Below are positions 45,301-55,190 of a stretch of DNA of 64,000 nucleotides, piece by piece (the stretch's first letter is position 1; each line of letters opens with the position of its first letter). This stretch comes from Trichobilharzia regenti (taxonomy: Eukaryota; Platyhelminthes; Trematoda; Strigeidida; Schistosomatidae), in the NCBI GenBank assembly GCA_944472135.2, contig OX235270.1:134183632-134247631 (forward strand), written 5' to 3'. A model generated the notes under the pieces. The model did not search any database. It was not told the DNA's origin and worked only from the letters and a program-made list of their open reading frames with translations. The translations under genes were made by a program, and so were the position numbers.

Positions 45301-45593
45301 TCTAACTGAAATGACACTCGCTCACATACTACTGTTTTCGCAGAATTGAAAGTATTTACAACCAAGGGTTGCTTTGGGCCTTTAATACCCAAGCAACCAG
45401 CCAGTTCAGCATCTATCAATGTAACGTCTGAACCATTATCCAACAATGCATAAGTCTCTACTGAAGATTTCGGTCCTTTCACCTTAACTGGTAATACCCC
45501 TAAGAAAACTTGTGGGATGTCAAGGGGTCTAGAGATACTATTACAATTAACCGAACTCCCAGGTTCGTTCACTGTTCTCAGAAGTGGGTGCAT
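42288..45593 (-). CDS. pol: BEL pol: protease, RT, RNase H, integrase N-terminal half
   Basis: This is 1101 residues. Aspartic protease: 'LLDNGSDVTLID' near 49. RT (Peptidase_A17-linked type): 'GKLRVVFDCSA' near 330, 'VAADIEEMFLQVKV' near 373 and 'FYVDD' near 453. RNase H: 'VFSDASEVGFGAAVY' near 632 and 'PRLELNAALLA'. A linker with 'WLTRYVTYLKVMHL' follows. Integrase: zinc-binding His/Cys region ('HVLEGHLG...CMECK') and Asp residues in 'VGVDLFGPF' and 'FSDRGTNFVG'. The frame ends early by a frameshift at about 42300. Upstream it is -1 to gag; a one-base deletion near 45635 would explain this, because BEL elements normally have one gag-pol frame. Confidence 0.9.
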   Translation of the reverse strand: MHPLLRTVNEPGSSVNCNSISRPLDIPQVFLGVLPVKVKGPKSSVETYALLDNGSDVTLIDAELAGCLGIKGPKQPLVVNTFNSAKTVVCERVSFQLESLATGETVEVDTAYTTSSMKLGEAIVPSRETVVGKPYLCDIPLPTLQDGRVRVLIGCSVPEAHKVLEERFGGRDDLFATKTPLGWTVRGPIPIVHISSLVTNDGDKLETMIKNMYDKEFCDCGVPGKGRSVEDLKAVKIAEDSCKYENGRFSVGLPWRFKDRQLVCNRKVALKRLMGLQKKFLSDAELWSKYKEVVDKHIMKGYVERLVDQSEPGKWYLPHHPVFNPRKPGKLRVVFDCSAKHEGVSLNDNLYSGPDCVSSLVGLLLRFRKFTVAVAADIEEMFLQVKVPESDRDHLRFLWFDDGPCGKVSEYRMTVHPFGATSSPFCANFALRKAVSTFGSNDLLDVIDCCFYVDDCLASFDDDKSAVRFATSITEVLAKAGFRLTKWVSNSLDVLKHIDPEDRAPTVRDLPVDTLPVERTLGMRWDVNSDTFGFSVGDIDKPVTRRGVLSVLSSVFDPLGLVAPYLLPARRLFQETCRKGLQWDEPLSERQREEWKGWVNSLRMLNLHSVSRPLKPSRNHDIIDFHVFSDASEVGFGAAVYIRTTLRNDIDVSLVMGKSRVAPLKTVSIPRLELNAALLAAQLFTTVCKELDYPKHPVTFWTDSMSVIYYIRNESARYACFVANRVSQIRELTTVEQWRYVPSGKNPADLASRGVIDMNVVKNKWWKGPEFLLRADSMWPRREDEPPINECALELKTSVSLTSTQERHSGLHPLFKYYSSWYKLLKAVAWLTRYVTYLKVMHLAGYENMNVGPLRVEDIRNAELAILRAAQWEAWGEIAKEDSPDFADFKVRLDRLSPIVSEGIARVGGRLQMLESSYETRHPALLPCYHPVTDLIIRHYHVLEGHLGTSQVLSSIRCKFWIVKGGTAVRKIIDKCMECKLRNARPVQQMMAPLPAWQASEGNYPFEYVGVDLFGPFVVKRGRTLCKRYGCLFTCLKMRAVHIEMVHSLTTDSFVLALHRFINRRGVPKMMFSDRGTNFVGCHAELKEYFEGPKREFRKSY

Positions 45594-45598
45594 ATCCG

Positions 45599-46657
45599 TT
45601 AAACCACTACTTCTAAAATTGTCGCCTTACAATTCCACTTTGTATGCCCAATCTTTAAACAACTGAAACACAGCCGCTTCTGCTTTGCCATTTTTAACCT
45701 TTCTACGGGTGACATAGCGATAAAGCGATTACAATCACTCAATTGATGCATGTTATGGCAAACAATACACTCATCCTTTCTCGTTGTGTCTTGAGACTTC
45801 ACCACAAATGCCTTCCTTATATTCACTGGTTCCTTAGGTTCTACCTTAGAATGCAAAATGCTGGCGAATTTGCCCATCGCCTGGTTGACACTGTCCTTCA
45901 CCAGTCTAAGAATATCATCAAACCTTGGCTCGATACCCTCCTCCTCTATACGAGAGCTTATTTTTACCCACATCCTTTGCAGCCGAGTAGGTAGGCGTCT
46001 TGCAATTACCTCTAGGATTGAACTCGAGTTGAGGTCACTCATGCAATTCATAGAAATCAAGGTATTCTTATAAGTCATAAGATTATCTAAAAACTCAGTA
46101 AGTGCCTTGGAGTCATCTTGAAGTTGACTGCCGTTACCTTTGACAGCTTCGTATACGTTCCTTACAATCATTGAAGGTCTTCCAAACCTTTGACGTAATA
46201 TGCTCATAGCCTCAGCGTATCCCTCATTAGGGGGCATGAGCTTACAGCACTGTATAGCTCTTGAAGCATCTCCAGTGCAATACCTCATCAAATACATCAA
46301 TTTCAATTCATCACTTAATAAAAAACCACTCAACATGATCTCAAACTCCTTTACAAATTGTAAATAATCAGCCGGGTTTCCATCGAAACACCGTGGTTCA
46401 AATTTAGGGAGTTTGATGTTCCTATTATCCCTGAACGGCGAAACAGTAACATCAACCATGTCATGCTTAACATCAGACACATCGTTACAATTAACAGACA
46501 AGTCACCATGACTTACTTTCCTGTTTGCATCCAAGACGCTCTGTCCCTTCTTTGACCCAGGCATTGTTGAACTTGACCCAATTCCAAAAAGTTCCAGATA
46601 TTGCTTGTTCAAAGAGGACTTGACCGGAACCAGGAAAGATGAACGGTGACTATACAA
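45599..46657 (-). CDS. gag: BEL gag
   Basis: This is 352 residues. A DUF1759-like core ('IKLPKFEPRCFDGNPADYLQF', 'YLMRYCTGDASRAIQCC', 'ILRQRFGRPSMI') is followed by a clean CCHC knuckle near 333-346 (Cys-x2-Cys-x4-His-x4-Cys, 'CFSCLKIGHTKWNC'). Gag packages the RNA into particles. The last eight residues after the knuckle are probably out of frame (see pol). The start 'MYSHRSSFLVP' is 52 nt inside LTR2's end. Confidence 0.88.
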   Translation of the reverse strand: MYSHRSSFLVPVKSSLNKQYLELFGIGSSSTMPGSKKGQSVLDANRKVSHGDLSVNCNDVSDVKHDMVDVTVSPFRDNRNIKLPKFEPRCFDGNPADYLQFVKEFEIMLSGFLLSDELKLMYLMRYCTGDASRAIQCCKLMPPNEGYAEAMSILRQRFGRPSMIVRNVYEAVKGNGSQLQDDSKALTEFLDNLMTYKNTLISMNCMSDLNSSSILEVIARRLPTRLQRMWVKISSRIEEEGIEPRFDDILRLVKDSVNQAMGKFASILHSKVEPKEPVNIRKAFVVKSQDTTRKDECIVCHNMHQLSDCNRFIAMSPVERLKMAKQKRLCFSCLKIGHTKWNCKATILEVVV

Positions 46658-46708
46658 ACATTCACCAACTGTCTGAATCCGTCAGAAACTGTTTCCGCTG
46701 TCAGAAAC

Positions 46709-47067
46709 TGTCAGCCATGTCTCGTAAACCGTCAATGCCCAGCTCTTGCTACGCTGCCCCTCACGCTGTTCCTTGAAATTTTTCAGTAACGCTTAGTAAT
46801 AACGGACGCAAAAACCAAAACACCGATCGGCCACTCGAGAATTCTTTATTGTAACACCAACATATAAAAAATATTTCTACTAAGGTCTGTGAACAAATAT
46901 TACAATAATAAATCACAATATTACTTCTGACGGTTTACTGCTGACTTCTTTCTGAACAGCGACCGATGAGACGATGACTGTCGTATTGATGCCTCCGCGA
47001 AAATCGGGGAAGTTGATTTTGAGCAAACAACCGTGAATTGATCGTTCAATCTTCAACTAAATTGACA
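46709..47067 (-). repeat. LTR2, shared between the non-autonomous and autonomous BEL units
   Basis: 359 bp, TGTCAATTTAG start and GGCTGACA end on the - strand. It serves as 3' LTR for 47068-51475 and as 5' LTR for the autonomous unit. The leader after it repeats 'GTTTCTGAC' twice. Confidence 0.88.
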
Positions 47068-48215
47068 CTCCCCGGCAAAATACGGATCCATCCCTTTTCT
47101 CCATCACGACCTATACACGTTGACTTGGATGCCATTGCGAGAACCTGGGTCACACGGACAGAGCTGGAATGGAGAACAAACGGAAAAGCCAACACATCAC
47201 AAGCATACCCACAGCACAATCTCACACATCAATGACGACCTACACCTTCGAGTTAAAGGCATCCTCTTGATATCTTGCAACGCAATCGCCACTTGCTAGA
47301 ATGACCCTTGCAGAACGCAACGAGACCATAGCAGCACCTCATGATACTCTACGCACATCCTCGTATCTACTCACTACCAATTACCACTGAAATCGCTTGT
47401 CACTCATTCTGCCTCAGTTCTAATAGCGGTGACGCATGCGAGCCTCAGTCGTTTACACTCTTTCTCCCCGGCGTGTGAGACGGCAGCTGGCAATTATCTC
47501 CGTATGCATTTCATTCTCAGCACTAGCCTAGCCTCCCCGGCTTACACGACCCATCTTCTGTCTTTAACATCAGTCAATTCATTCACGGATGTAGAAGACT
47601 AGAAAGACTTTCAGAAGTAATCACGGAGAACAATTTAAAAAAATTACGCAATAACAACAAGGTTCGAAAACAACACGTAAACACAATTAATCCAAAATCA
47701 CTAATTGATGAGACACAGCACTCGTATACACAAACATTACAAATAACCTCGCGGATCACATCTTGTTGGAATTCCTTTGAAGAATTGCAGGACTTACACC
47801 AGTACGCCTGCAACACTTCTCAGGTTGACGATTGTAAGTTGTGGAATGTCCGGACATAAACAAGATTAACCAACAATTACAATAATTGGATCTCCCACAA
47901 CTATTTAACACGAACATATGTAGAACAATACGTCATATGTTGTGGATTCTGGCATGACGAACTACTGTTGAATAACTGTAGGACTTACAGCAGTACGCCT
48001 ACATTCCTTCTCAGGTGGATGATCCAAGTGGAAGTCGTCCGGACACAAACAGAATTACCAACAGCTAGATGACATGATATCAATTCAGTATATACAATAT
48101 GAACTTATGTACAAAATCACACACCAAGCACATTGGACTGCTCATTGATGCGCTACCCTTTGAAGAACTGTAGGACTCACAGCAGTACGCCTACAACCCT
48201 TCTCAGGTTGACGCC
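47068..48215 (-). repeat. BEL tail of copy 4: three structured tandem units plus unique tail
   Basis: Unit cores lie near 48160-48210, 47963-48015 and 47772-47825 (+ numbering). Stems: TGTAGG/CCTACA in the first two, TTGCAGG/CCTGCAA in the third. 'GTCCGGAC' boundaries lie at 47848 and 48037, 189 bp apart. Confidence 0.8.
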
Positions 48216-49300
48216 CTAGGTTGGAAAATCGTCGCAGAGTTCATTTTCTGACTTCCCTCTATCAGCTATATCCTCAAATCTGAACGGTAACACGCTCATG
48301 TCATTGTATCGTAGAATATAGATGACGAACAAACACACGACGTATCTGGTCAACCAAGTGTAGAAACAGAGTGATTTACACCAAAGATAATAGCATTCAA
48401 ATAGTAACTTGAAACTAGAAATGCCTTTATTCGTGCAAGTCAATTTAACAATTACTCTTTCGTTTACACTTGGCTTATTCTCACCAAACTGAGCAATATC
48501 TTTCGTATTTTCAAATGTACCAATACTATCATAGTCATTGCACAAGATACTTGAGTTGATGGGCGTCTGTTTCATTGTGGATGACAACACCAACGACGAC
48601 TGATTGATACCAGTTGATGAACTTAGCGGTGTATCAGAAGCTGTCGTTTTTCGGCTTTCAGATTGTTGTCTAACTGCAAGATTACCACCACTGCTGTCTT
48701 TTACTATCAGCTCCGCTTTTGCACTAGCATCTGATGATGGGTGGGCTACATGCTGATCACTCACACTGATGGTCTCACAAGTATGCATGCCTTCTGCAAC
48801 TGCACTTGCATTTATTTCTACCTCACGTTGTGAGTGTACAGAACCTTTGTTCAACTTAGCAGTAGTAGGCATATCTCTCATCTCATAATGATGAACCAAA
48901 GACAACTGTGAAGTATCATGATCATTATCACAAATATTCACTTTACCGTCAACTTCATCATTTTCAAACTCTTTAATAACAGAAGTAGACAATTTTGGTT
49001 CCTCCTCGCAAATCCTAAAAGGTTTCATACCTTCACCCTGACTAGTTATACTTTGTAAACTTGTAGGGTCAGAACTGCACTCTGAAGGAATAACTCTATG
49101 CTTTAACACTCTATTCAACAATGGCTTACCAGTTGTAACTACAGACTTCCTGACCGCACCGTTATCGTCACACAATTCGGAGTCAGGCCTGGAGTTTACA
49201 TTTAGCTTATCACTGAACTTGCTCACTGATTCACAGTTCACCTTTGTATGCACCTCTTCTCAACGTGTAAAACACAACCGTGTTTGTTTTGCATCTTGTA
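48216..49300 (-). CDS. C-terminal part of the gag-fusion protein of non-autonomous BEL, 345 open codons
   Basis: It is open from 49253. It begins inside the knuckle remnant ('VHTKVNCES'), which shows it continues gag in the same frame (a TGA lies just upstream, near 49262). About 230 acidic Ser/Thr-rich residues of unknown nature follow. The last about 90 residues match the pol linker between RNase H and integrase ('WLTRYV', a Tyr..Met..Pro.Arg/Phe.Glu-Asp-Ile pattern) and jump to the pol terminus 'DDFPT'. The linker helix has become strongly hydrophobic ('CFYTWLTRYVVCLFVIYILR'), resembling a membrane segment. Its function is unknown, and it is intact only in part because gag upstream is split. 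Confidence 0.7.
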
Positions 49301-49306
49301 ACTTAT

Positions 49307-49501
49307 TTTTTTATTTTATTTTTTTGATTTACAGCTTGATTCCACACTGTATTTTCGGTACAAGTATGGAATTTTCAGCATGGATATCGGTAGCCCAAAT
49401 TTTGCAGGCCGACCATAGATATCAGATGTGCGTCGGTGCGGGCTCGAACCCCGGACCATGTACATGGTCGGCGAGAGTCTTAACCACTGTGCCACCGACG
49501 C
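49307..49501 (-). mobile_element. tRNA-derived SINE
   Basis: On the - strand, 49501-49428 folds as a tRNA-like head: 7-bp acceptor GCGTCGG/CCGACGC, A box TGGCACAGTGG (49494-49484) and B box GGTTCGAGCC (about 49450-49441). A unique body and an A-rich tail follow. It is flanked by the 6-bp duplication ACTTAT (49301-49306 and 49502-49507). It interrupts the gag of BEL copy 4. Confidence 0.85.
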
Positions 49502-49507
49502 ACTTAT

Positions 49508-49708
49508 CTGTTGAGGATGTACTACGAAACCTGTTACACTCACTAGGTCTATATGCATTACTAGACATCATGGAGCTTTCTCGATATCCACCTCTCTGAG
49601 GCCCTTTCGTCATCAATGATTGCGTTTTACCCTCAGACTGCCCTATTCTAGGGGTGAGATTCAATATACTGGCGAACTTGCTCATAGATTGATTGACACT
49701 ATCTTTTA
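49508..49708 (-). pseudogene. Gag middle fragment of BEL copy 4
   Basis: Encodes 'KDSVNQSMSKFASILNLTPR' and 'ECNRFRSTSSTDK', matching 35840-36035. Bounded by the SINE and the family A insertion. Confidence 0.8.
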
Positions 49709-50332
49709 TACGTGTAGCATTATACATTGCAAATGAACGTTGTCAGCCTAGTGAGTTTTCTTTATTAATGCATTTATTGATGATACTTGCACTTACCTAT
49801 TTCATTACAATTTAGTGATTCACCTCAGCACTTTTGCTTTTCTAAAACAGCTTTCAATCCCGTGTAAACGTTGTACTTACCTCAATATTGGTTGGTTATC
49901 GTATGCCTACAACCACGGGATGAAAACGAAACGAAGTCGATTTTCCCACGAAACATGGAGGACAACTGTACAATTCAATAACTATACGGCCTGGTTCAGA
50001 CAATGAGTCTTTCAATCCATTGTGAACGTTGTACTTACCTCAATATTGGTTGGTTATCGTATGCCTACAACCACGGGATGAAAACGAAACGAAGTCGATT
50101 TTCCCGCTCAACCTGAAGGACAATTGTACAATTCAATAACTATACAGCCTAGTTGAGACAATGAGTGTATTTATATATATATCAAATATTTAACTGTTGA
50201 AACATTAATAACTTGTAGACAATCTACGATTTGATATTATATCATACTTGATCGTGCCTGTAAAAATGGCATGCATTTTCATGTAAATTTATATGTTTAT
50301 ATGAGAATATACATTATTATTATTATTATTAC
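49709..50332 (+). mobile_element. 5'-truncated family A copy (3' end only)
   Basis: Matches 6003-6623 including the 158-bp duplication, the 'GCCTGTAAAAATGGC' box and the terminal hairpin, then an ATT repeat at 50312-50330. It is inserted within the gag of BEL copy 4, where 'CTATCTTTTA' and 'AGTTTCAGG' were contiguous. It has at most a 2-bp target duplication. Confidence 0.85.
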
Positions 50333-51054
50333 TAGTTTCAGGATATCATCAAATTATGGCTCACCCACTTCCTTTGCAGTCAAGTAGGTAGGCGTCTTGC
50401 TATTACTTCTAGTATAAAACTCGAGTTGATGTCACTCATGCAATTAATCGAAATCAAGGTATTCTTATAAGTCATAAGATTATCTAAAATCTCAGTAAGT
50501 GCCTTGGAGTCATCTTGAAGTTGACTGCCGTTACCTTTGACAGCTTCGTATACGTTTCTTACAATCATTGAAGGTCTTCCAAACCTTTGACGTAATATGC
50601 TCATAGCCTCAGCGTATCCCTCATTAGGGGGCATGAGCTTACAGCACTGTATAGCTCTAGAAGCATCTCCAGTGCAATACCTCGTCAAATACATCAATTT
50701 CAATTCATCACTTAAAAGAAAACTACTCAACATGATCTCAAACTCCTTTAAAAATTGTAAATGATCAGCCGGGTTTCCATCGAAACACCGTGGTTCAAAT
50801 TTAGGGAGTTTGATGTTCCTATTATCCCTGAACGGCAAAACAGTAACATCAACCATGTCATGTTTAACATCAGACACATCGTTACAAGTAACAGACAAGT
50901 CACCATGACTTACTTTCCTGTTTGCATCCAAGACGCTCTGTCCCCTCTTTGACCCAGGCATTGATGAACTTGACCCAATTCCAAAAAGTTCCAGATATTG
51001 CTTGTTCATTGAGGACTTGACCGGAACCAGGAAAGATGAACGGTGACTATCCAA
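50333..51054 (-). pseudogene. gag: Gag N-terminal part of BEL copy 4
   Basis: Starts 'MDSHRSSFLVPVKSSMNKQY' and is open through the DUF1759-like core to the family A insertion. It is near-identical to the autonomous gag (45599-46657) over 220 residues. Confidence 0.85.
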
Positions 51055-51104
51055 ACTGTCACCAACTGTGTGAATCCGTCAGATACTCTTTCCCTTTTAG
51101 TAAC

Positions 51105-51475
51105 TGTCAGCCACGTCTCGTAAACCGTCAATGCCCAGCTCTTGCTACGCTGGGACTTACGCTGTTCCTCGAAGCTTCTCAGAAACGCTTAGTAATAACG
51201 GACGCAGAAACCAAAACGCTGATTGGCCAGTCGAGAATTCTCTATTGTATCACCAACTTATAGCCAACTTTATTATTAGGCCTTAAAACTTAGGTCTATG
51301 AACAAATATTACAATAATAAATCACAATATTACTTCTGACGGTTTACTGCTGACTTCTTTCTGAACAGCGACCGATGAGACGATGACTGTCGTATTGATG
51401 CCTCCGCGAAAATTGGGGAAGTTGGTTTGAGCAAACAACCATGAATTCATCGTTCAATTTTTAACTGCATTGACA
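51105..51475 (-). repeat. LTR1, outer LTR of the BEL array
   Basis: 371 bp. On the - strand it starts TGTCAATGCAG directly after B2 ORF2 codons. It is somewhat diverged from LTR2-4, with a longer central part. Confidence 0.85.
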
Positions 51476-52499
51476 GTCTGCTTAATTTCACTATTATCTT
51501 TGGAGCAACTGTATCTAGACAAAGGGTAACATTCCCGTAATACAGCGTTACTATGGCCTCCAGGGAGTCGGTGGTTAAATAGTCATCCCATTGACAGTGT
51601 CGAATAAGTTCTTGGACTAATCTCCAGTCTGTATATTTGTAACTACGACATATTGTGCTCCCTGAATCTTGTTTGTTTCCTGTATTTAGTGGTGAGAAAG
51701 GCAGAGAGCAGAGTACCATTCTATGGTCACTACTGGAAAATCTATTACCAACATAGGTGGATACTGGGATTGTGTCATGACAAAACACAAGTTCCAGCAT
51801 GTTGTCACCACGAGCAGGTGTCTGGACGTGTTGTTGCCATCCATAACAGTCGATAGTGTCAAGTAATTCGTCGAAGCGTTGGGGGCCGGAACTACTTAAC
51901 CAATTTACTTCTCGAAGATTGAAGTCCCCTGCAACTATTTTGTAATTAGCATCAAATGAGGAGGCGTGTGCAAACAATTCAGCTAATAACGCATCAGTTT
52001 CTTTTGTTGAGCTTGGTGCTCGATAAACACAGCCTACGAGAAGTTTGCACTTACCTCCATATAAGACAACCCAGAGTGAGTCAGGTACCTTATTCAGTAT
52101 TTCATCTTCCACCTTACTGACTACAAATGAGTTATGTATATATATCAGACATTCTCCACCACGCTTGCAATCTCTATTTGCACGGTGTACAGTGCGATCA
52201 TCGATACCTATATGCACATCAAGTATAGAGGATGAGCACCATGATTCAGTAATCAGAGCTACAGCAGGCTTGGCGATTAAAAATAATGTCCTCAGTTCAG
52301 ATATCTTATTGATTAAGGGACGTGCATTAATTAGCAGTATCGTGAATAAGTCACGGGATACTACAAACTGGCTTAAAATGTCACCATAACCTAAATCTAT
52401 ATGTGCGTCAGCACCGCAAGAATTTATGAATGAAAAAAAGGTCGGACTGTGTGTCTGCACATCGGAGTTGGTGTGCAATGAGGTGGTCCTAGGTGCCAT
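51476..52499 (-). pseudogene. B2 ORF2, N-terminal part (endonuclease)
   Basis: ATG in ccATGG at 52499, inside ORF1. Shows 'ALITESWCSSS', 'AGDFNLREVNW' (Pro of the usual motif is Arg) and 'SSDHRMV'. Open to the BEL junction after 'IVKLSR'; the frame continues at 39513. Confidence 0.87.
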
Positions 52500-53893
52500 G
52501 GGTCGTACCAGTGGTTCGGGACACCTGGAAAATTTACCATGTGTTCCTGGATATAAGGGTAGTACAGGTTGGGCCTAGGTTGACGGTTAAAAAGCATAGC
52601 ATCAAAAGGTCTATCCATCCAACTGCTATTCGTCATTCCGATACACACCTTCGGGTTGCTTTTATAACTTAAAGGGAATTGTGAGGGAAGTTGCTTTGGC
52701 TGCAAGACTTTAGGAGTCTTAGAGCCTGACTTTCTATAAGGTGGAGCATGCGGAACACCTCCAGATATACTTATGTTTCGAGAGGGGTTTTTCGTAACAA
52801 GTGATGCTTTGTTGACATTCTTACTCTCACCAGGCTTATTGAATACAAAGTATTCTTCCCCATCATTAGTCTCAACCCTGCGGAATTTGTTCATCGTGGT
52901 GAGGTTACTACGTTTGGGGGGAAATTTCTTAGAACAACTTGCAGAATTTCTAGTCATTTTAACATCTTTCGATGAGGCTTTATTTACAGGGGTACTGGTA
53001 TCTAAATCAGTTCCTAGTTCCATTGGCAGGTGTGGTTGTTGTGTAGTTTGCTGAGTGCTAGTTTCAGCACTAGGTGTCTGTTGCTGTGCACGATCCTTAT
53101 TTGGTAAATCAAAGCTAGAGGAGGTGACCAGGTTATTACTACGCATCATTCTGCGCTGACACGGTGTTTTATCCTGAGCTACGGTTACAGACTTATAACT
53201 GCTATTCAGTCTTAAGTGATCCTGACATTTAGTAAACTTACTAGCATCAAGGGAATTACTGAATTTAAAAATGATGGGGCAATTAGCCTGGTTAGACATT
53301 TTGCGAAGTCTTTTGCATTCACATGGAACACTAGCCATACCGCAACAAATCAGGATTTTGTGTCTTACTTTTTTCAGGGGCAGAGAATCTGGGACGTTGT
53401 AAACTATAGCTTGGTGAGAAGAGGTTATACGCTTCATCACCTCCGTAGCCAAGCAGTCAATCAGATTTTCAGCTTTATTTAGGTTGTCTGGAGATATTTT
53501 AGGATGCCTTTCTAAAAGACAGGCTATTGGGTCTAAATTCAAAAGCTTGTTTTGAGTTACATCCAGTAAACACTTAACCTGGCCAATATCAGAACGGCTC
53601 TCCGTGGTATTTGAGATTGGCAGTGACATACTATCAAACTGATCTAATTTTTCCTGAAGTTCACTTACTTGCCTCTGCATATCTTTCAAAAGGAGGTTTA
53701 GTTTACAGAACTCAGAGTTCTCTAACAGAACATCTTTCACCTGTATCACAGGAGTGAGATCTGCACTCAAACCATTTTGAGAGCTAGTAGTTGATACTGT
53801 ATTACACGGCGGTAATGCAGTTATAACCGATATTAAGCCACTATCTAAAACAATTGTGTTTCTACGAACACGTTTTTTAGAGATTTGGACCAT
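52424..53893 (-). CDS. B2 ORF1 protein, intact
   Basis: 489 residues, the same length as B1 ORF1 with few substitutions. The coiled-coil and 'VYNVPD...RLRKMS...DKTPCQRR' blocks are in the same positions. The 5' UTR of 86 nt to the element end at 53979 matches B1. It is separated from most of its ORF2 by the insertions, so probably not useful to the element now. Confidence 0.87.
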   Translation of the reverse strand: MVQISKKRVRRNTIVLDSGLISVITALPPCNTVSTTSSQNGLSADLTPVIQVKDVLLENSEFCKLNLLLKDMQRQVSELQEKLDQFDSMSLPISNTTESRSDIGQVKCLLDVTQNKLLNLDPIACLLERHPKISPDNLNKAENLIDCLATEVMKRITSSHQAIVYNVPDSLPLKKVRHKILICCGMASVPCECKRLRKMSNQANCPIIFKFSNSLDASKFTKCQDHLRLNSSYKSVTVAQDKTPCQRRMMRSNNLVTSSSFDLPNKDRAQQQTPSAETSTQQTTQQPHLPMELGTDLDTSTPVNKASSKDVKMTRNSASCSKKFPPKRSNLTTMNKFRRVETNDGEEYFVFNKPGESKNVNKASLVTKNPSRNISISGGVPHAPPYRKSGSKTPKVLQPKQLPSQFPLSYKSNPKVCIGMTNSSWMDRPFDAMLFNRQPRPNLYYPYIQEHMVNFPGVPNHWYDPWHLGPPHCTPTPMCRHTVRPFFHS

Positions 53894-53979
53894 AACTTCA
53901 AGAATTATAAGACAATAAGCAGTAAATAAATTTCAGAGCGAACACGTTCGAAAATGTCACCAATTTCGAACGTACCGCC

Positions 53980-55190
53980 AAAATTATATGTTGGTGATAT
54001 AAGGGGTGGGCATAATCATTTGTGTACTGGAGAGTGTATGATGGCCAACCATAGCAGACGTGAGCTGACGGCAATGGAGTGGGTCATAGTGGATGGTATG
54101 GTTAAATATATGACTTCCAGTATTCAACTAAGATGTGCAGTTTCCTTAAAATTTAGGAAATATGTAACACAAAAAGATGTTAAATTGAAAGAGCAAATGT
54201 TTGCATGCATACATATAGCACAAAAATTGCTTTATCTTACTGTAGGTGCGATAAGCATGGATTCTGTTTTTTGATTATTACGAGCAACAGGAGAGGCTCG
54301 AACTAAGAGTTAAAATGGGCAGATTGATGTAATATGTTTCAGTCTGTACCAGCAAATTAAGTTTTATGAGTGTTTTCCAGAGGTATTTTGCATTGACTCC
54401 ACCTACAAAAAGAATAATCTTGGATAAGTTAAGGATACCGGTTTAATGTCTAAAGACTCAGTCTTTTCCAGTTAGTTACCACAAATGGATGTGGGAAGGG
54501 TGCTGCTGTAATATTTGTTTTTTGTGGGCCAGAGACCGTTTCCGATAACACACACGTGTTGGGGATGTTCCACTCCAATATGGGATTTACTGACGCAACG
54601 AAAACGTTTGTTATGGATAACTGCCAAGCTGAAATTTCTTCAGTGAACGAAGTGTTCCCGCACTGCCGAATTACTCTCTGTTCATTTCACGTGCTTCGAG
54701 CCTCCGACCGGGAGGTATTCGCATATCAGGGATTACTAATGTTAGCTTTCAGTTTTAGAATCCTGACTTACGGTTTGCACTGAGAAAAGTAGTTTCCACT
54801 CGTTTTAGACGAAAGTAAGTTATTTGGTAAGGAGTAACAAGGCAAATATGTAGATTTTCGTATTACTATAGATACATTCGTGATACAACCCCCAGTCATA
54901 CCACTTTTCTAAATGGACATTGGATGAATAACAAGGAAATGTGGGCTAGATGCTTCCGCATAAAAGCTATGAAGTTGGATAACAGATCAAACAACAGAGT
55001 TGACAGTGCTCATAAGCAATTAAAGCTGCATCTACGGCGAAATGACCCCCTGGTGCTAACTTCACGGAAAGTTCATAACAAGGCGACAGAGTATTGCCGC
55101 CTACGACGGTACGACACCATGTTTGCATTAAAGAAATTCTGTCAATATGATGTAAGTAACACTTCATTATTACACCATTTGTAGGGTCCA
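53980..55190 (+). pseudogene. MULE/ZSWIM-type transposase relic
   Basis: Pieces in order: 'GGHNHLC' N-terminal block (about 54010), 'ECFPEVFCIDSTYKKNNLG' with the first catalytic Asp (about 54370-54425), 'FVFCGPETVSDNTHVLGMF' (54510-54567), 'TFVMDNCQAEISSVNEVFP' with the second Asp and 'CSFHVLRA' (54607-54700), then 'DSAHKQLKLHLRR' (about 55000). Frame changes and stops lie at about 54274, 54425-54510 and 54783. The order is that of MULE transposases and of ZSWIM1/3-like genes derived from them. Family B2 abuts its start. Confidence 0.7.

Larger units (their letters stand above)
46709..51475 (-). mobile_element. Non-autonomous BEL-type unit, copy 4, with two nested insertions
   Basis: LTR1 to LTR2. 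The gag-fusion frame is interrupted by a family A 3' end (49709-50332) and a SINE (49307-49501). No enzymatic pol domain is present. Same architecture as copy 3. Confidence 0.85.

Noticed and set aside
49428..49501. A genuine tRNA gene
   Set aside because: The T and D stems are imperfect, it is followed by a body and an A-rich tail, and target duplications flank the whole 195 bp, so it is a SINE.
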